Part shown: one piece after another, positions 14,218-14,814 of the stretch
Layout of the letters: the number at the start of each line of letters is the position of its first letter
How positions within the stretch are numbered: position 1 is the stretch's first letter
Source: an uncultured Zoogloea sp.
GTDB taxonomy: Bacteria; Pseudomonadota; Gammaproteobacteria; Burkholderiales; Rhodocyclaceae
Length of the DNA stretch: 14,814 nucleotides
Direction of reading: 5' to 3'
Assembly: GCA_937967645.1 (NCBI GenBank)
Contig: CALBTT010000164.1
Coordinates: 1-14,814 of the forward strand
Program-made: the position numbers and the translations under genes
The notes under the pieces: model-generated
The model's database searches: none
What the model was told of the DNA's origin: nothing
Seen by the model: only the letters and a program-made list of their open reading frames with translations

Positions 14218-14814
14218 TCAGCGCAGCTGACGCTGGAGGATGTTCAGGAACTCCTCGGTGAAGCTCTCGAAGCGGATCGCGATGCGGTCGATGTCGTGGG
14301 CAAAGCGGTTGTAGGCGACCACGGCGGGAATCGCCGCGAACAGGCCGATGGCGGTGGCCACCAGGGCTTCGGCGATGCCCGGGGCAACGTGGGCGAGGGT
14401 GGCCGAACCCACATTGGAAAGGCCGCGGAAGGCATTCATGATGCCCCACACCGTGCCGAAGAGACCCACGTAGGGCGACACCGAACCGACCGAGGCGAGG
14501 AAGGCCAGGTGCGCCTCGAGGTCGTCCACCTCGCGCTGATAGGTGGCGCGCATGGCACGGCGGGCACCGTCCATCACCGCGCCGTGGTCCAGGCTCTTGC
14601 CGCGCAGCTTGGCGAACTCCCGGTAACCGGCCTCGAAGATGCGTTCCATGCCGGCGGCCTCGTGGCGGCTGGTGGTGGCGCTCTGGTACAGGGCGTTGAG
14701 GTCGCCGCCGCTCCAGAAGTCGCGTTCGAACAGGTCGGTCTTCTTGCGCGCGTCGCTGATCTGGAACCACTTGCGGAAGATCCAGTACCAGGACATGAAG
14801 GAGACGGTGCCGAG
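14218..14814 (-). CDS. tolQ: Tol-Pal system protein TolQ (N-terminus cut by window edge)
   Basis: A TolQ/ExbB-family proton-channel protein with 198 residues visible and the frame open to the window end. The visible part starts within the first transmembrane segment (LGTVSFMSWYWIFRKWF), so about 25-30 N-terminal residues are missing compared with the usual length; the internal methionine at 14796 is not the start. A cytoplasmic domain follows, then two transmembrane helices in the region SVGSVSPYVGLFGTVWGIM and GIAEALVATAIGLFAAIPAVVAY, which are highly conserved in the family. The motor uses the proton gradient to energise TolA. It is the first tol gene visible; ybgC often lies before it in related genomes and may be outside the window. 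Confidence 0.96.
   Translation of the reverse strand, partial: LGTVSFMSWYWIFRKWFQISDARKKTDLFERDFWSGGDLNALYQSATTSRHEAAGMERIFEAGYREFAKLRGKSLDHGAVMDGARRAMRATYQREVDDLEAHLAFLASVGSVSPYVGLFGTVWGIMNAFRGLSNVGSATLAHVAPGIAEALVATAIGLFAAIPAVVAYNRFAHDIDRIAIRFESFTEEFLNILQRQLR

Overview
The window is a contig end from a high-GC Gram-negative bacterium. Its core is a tol-pal cluster running into queE-queC and lysine tRNAs, a gene order known from Pseudomonas and many Betaproteobacteria. The protein sequences and base composition suggest a betaproteobacterium, perhaps of the Rhodocyclales (Azospira/Dechloromonas-like). That placement is inference; no marker gene in the window settles it. All genes I can support are on the minus strand, so transcription runs from high to low coordinates.

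From right to left, the first block (14814 to 10135) is the cell-envelope Tol-Pal system: tolQ (cut by the window edge), tolR, tolA, tolB, pal and cpoB. The genes are tightly packed, with tolR/tolA overlapping by 4 nt and pal/cpoB sharing one base. The block ends in a strong GC-rich intrinsic terminator (10091-10124). Together the products form the inner-membrane motor, the trans-periplasmic link and the outer-membrane lipoprotein complex used in outer-membrane constriction at division.

The second block (10078 to 7573) holds queE and queC, two enzymes of 7-deazaguanine (preQ0/queuosine) synthesis, followed by a YeeE/YedE-type sulfur-compound transporter. A perfect-consensus sigma-70 promoter overlapping the end of the transporter gene then drives two tRNA-Lys genes (anticodons TTT and CTT), which end at a 15-bp terminator hairpin. 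The TTT gene has two unusual base changes in its stems.

The third block (6953 to 744) is a three-gene signalling operon with overlapping frames: an HD-GYP response regulator (predicted cyclic-di-GMP phosphodiesterase), an exported histidine-phosphatase-family protein, and a 1446-residue membrane hybrid histidine kinase with three PAS domains, HisKA, HATPase, two receiver domains and an Hpt domain. The likely circuit is a phosphorelay ending at the HD-GYP regulator and lowering cyclic-di-GMP. A 339-bp intergenic region with palindromic sequence lies upstream of this operon. After it comes a small cysteine-cluster protein (YkgJ family).

The first 55 bases are not genomic: they match the Illumina P5/TruSeq adapter with two mismatches. 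The 100 bases after it are of uncertain origin. I see no CRISPR array, insertion sequence, phage gene or integrase, and nothing I would call an undescribed system. The signalling triad is the most interesting biology here.
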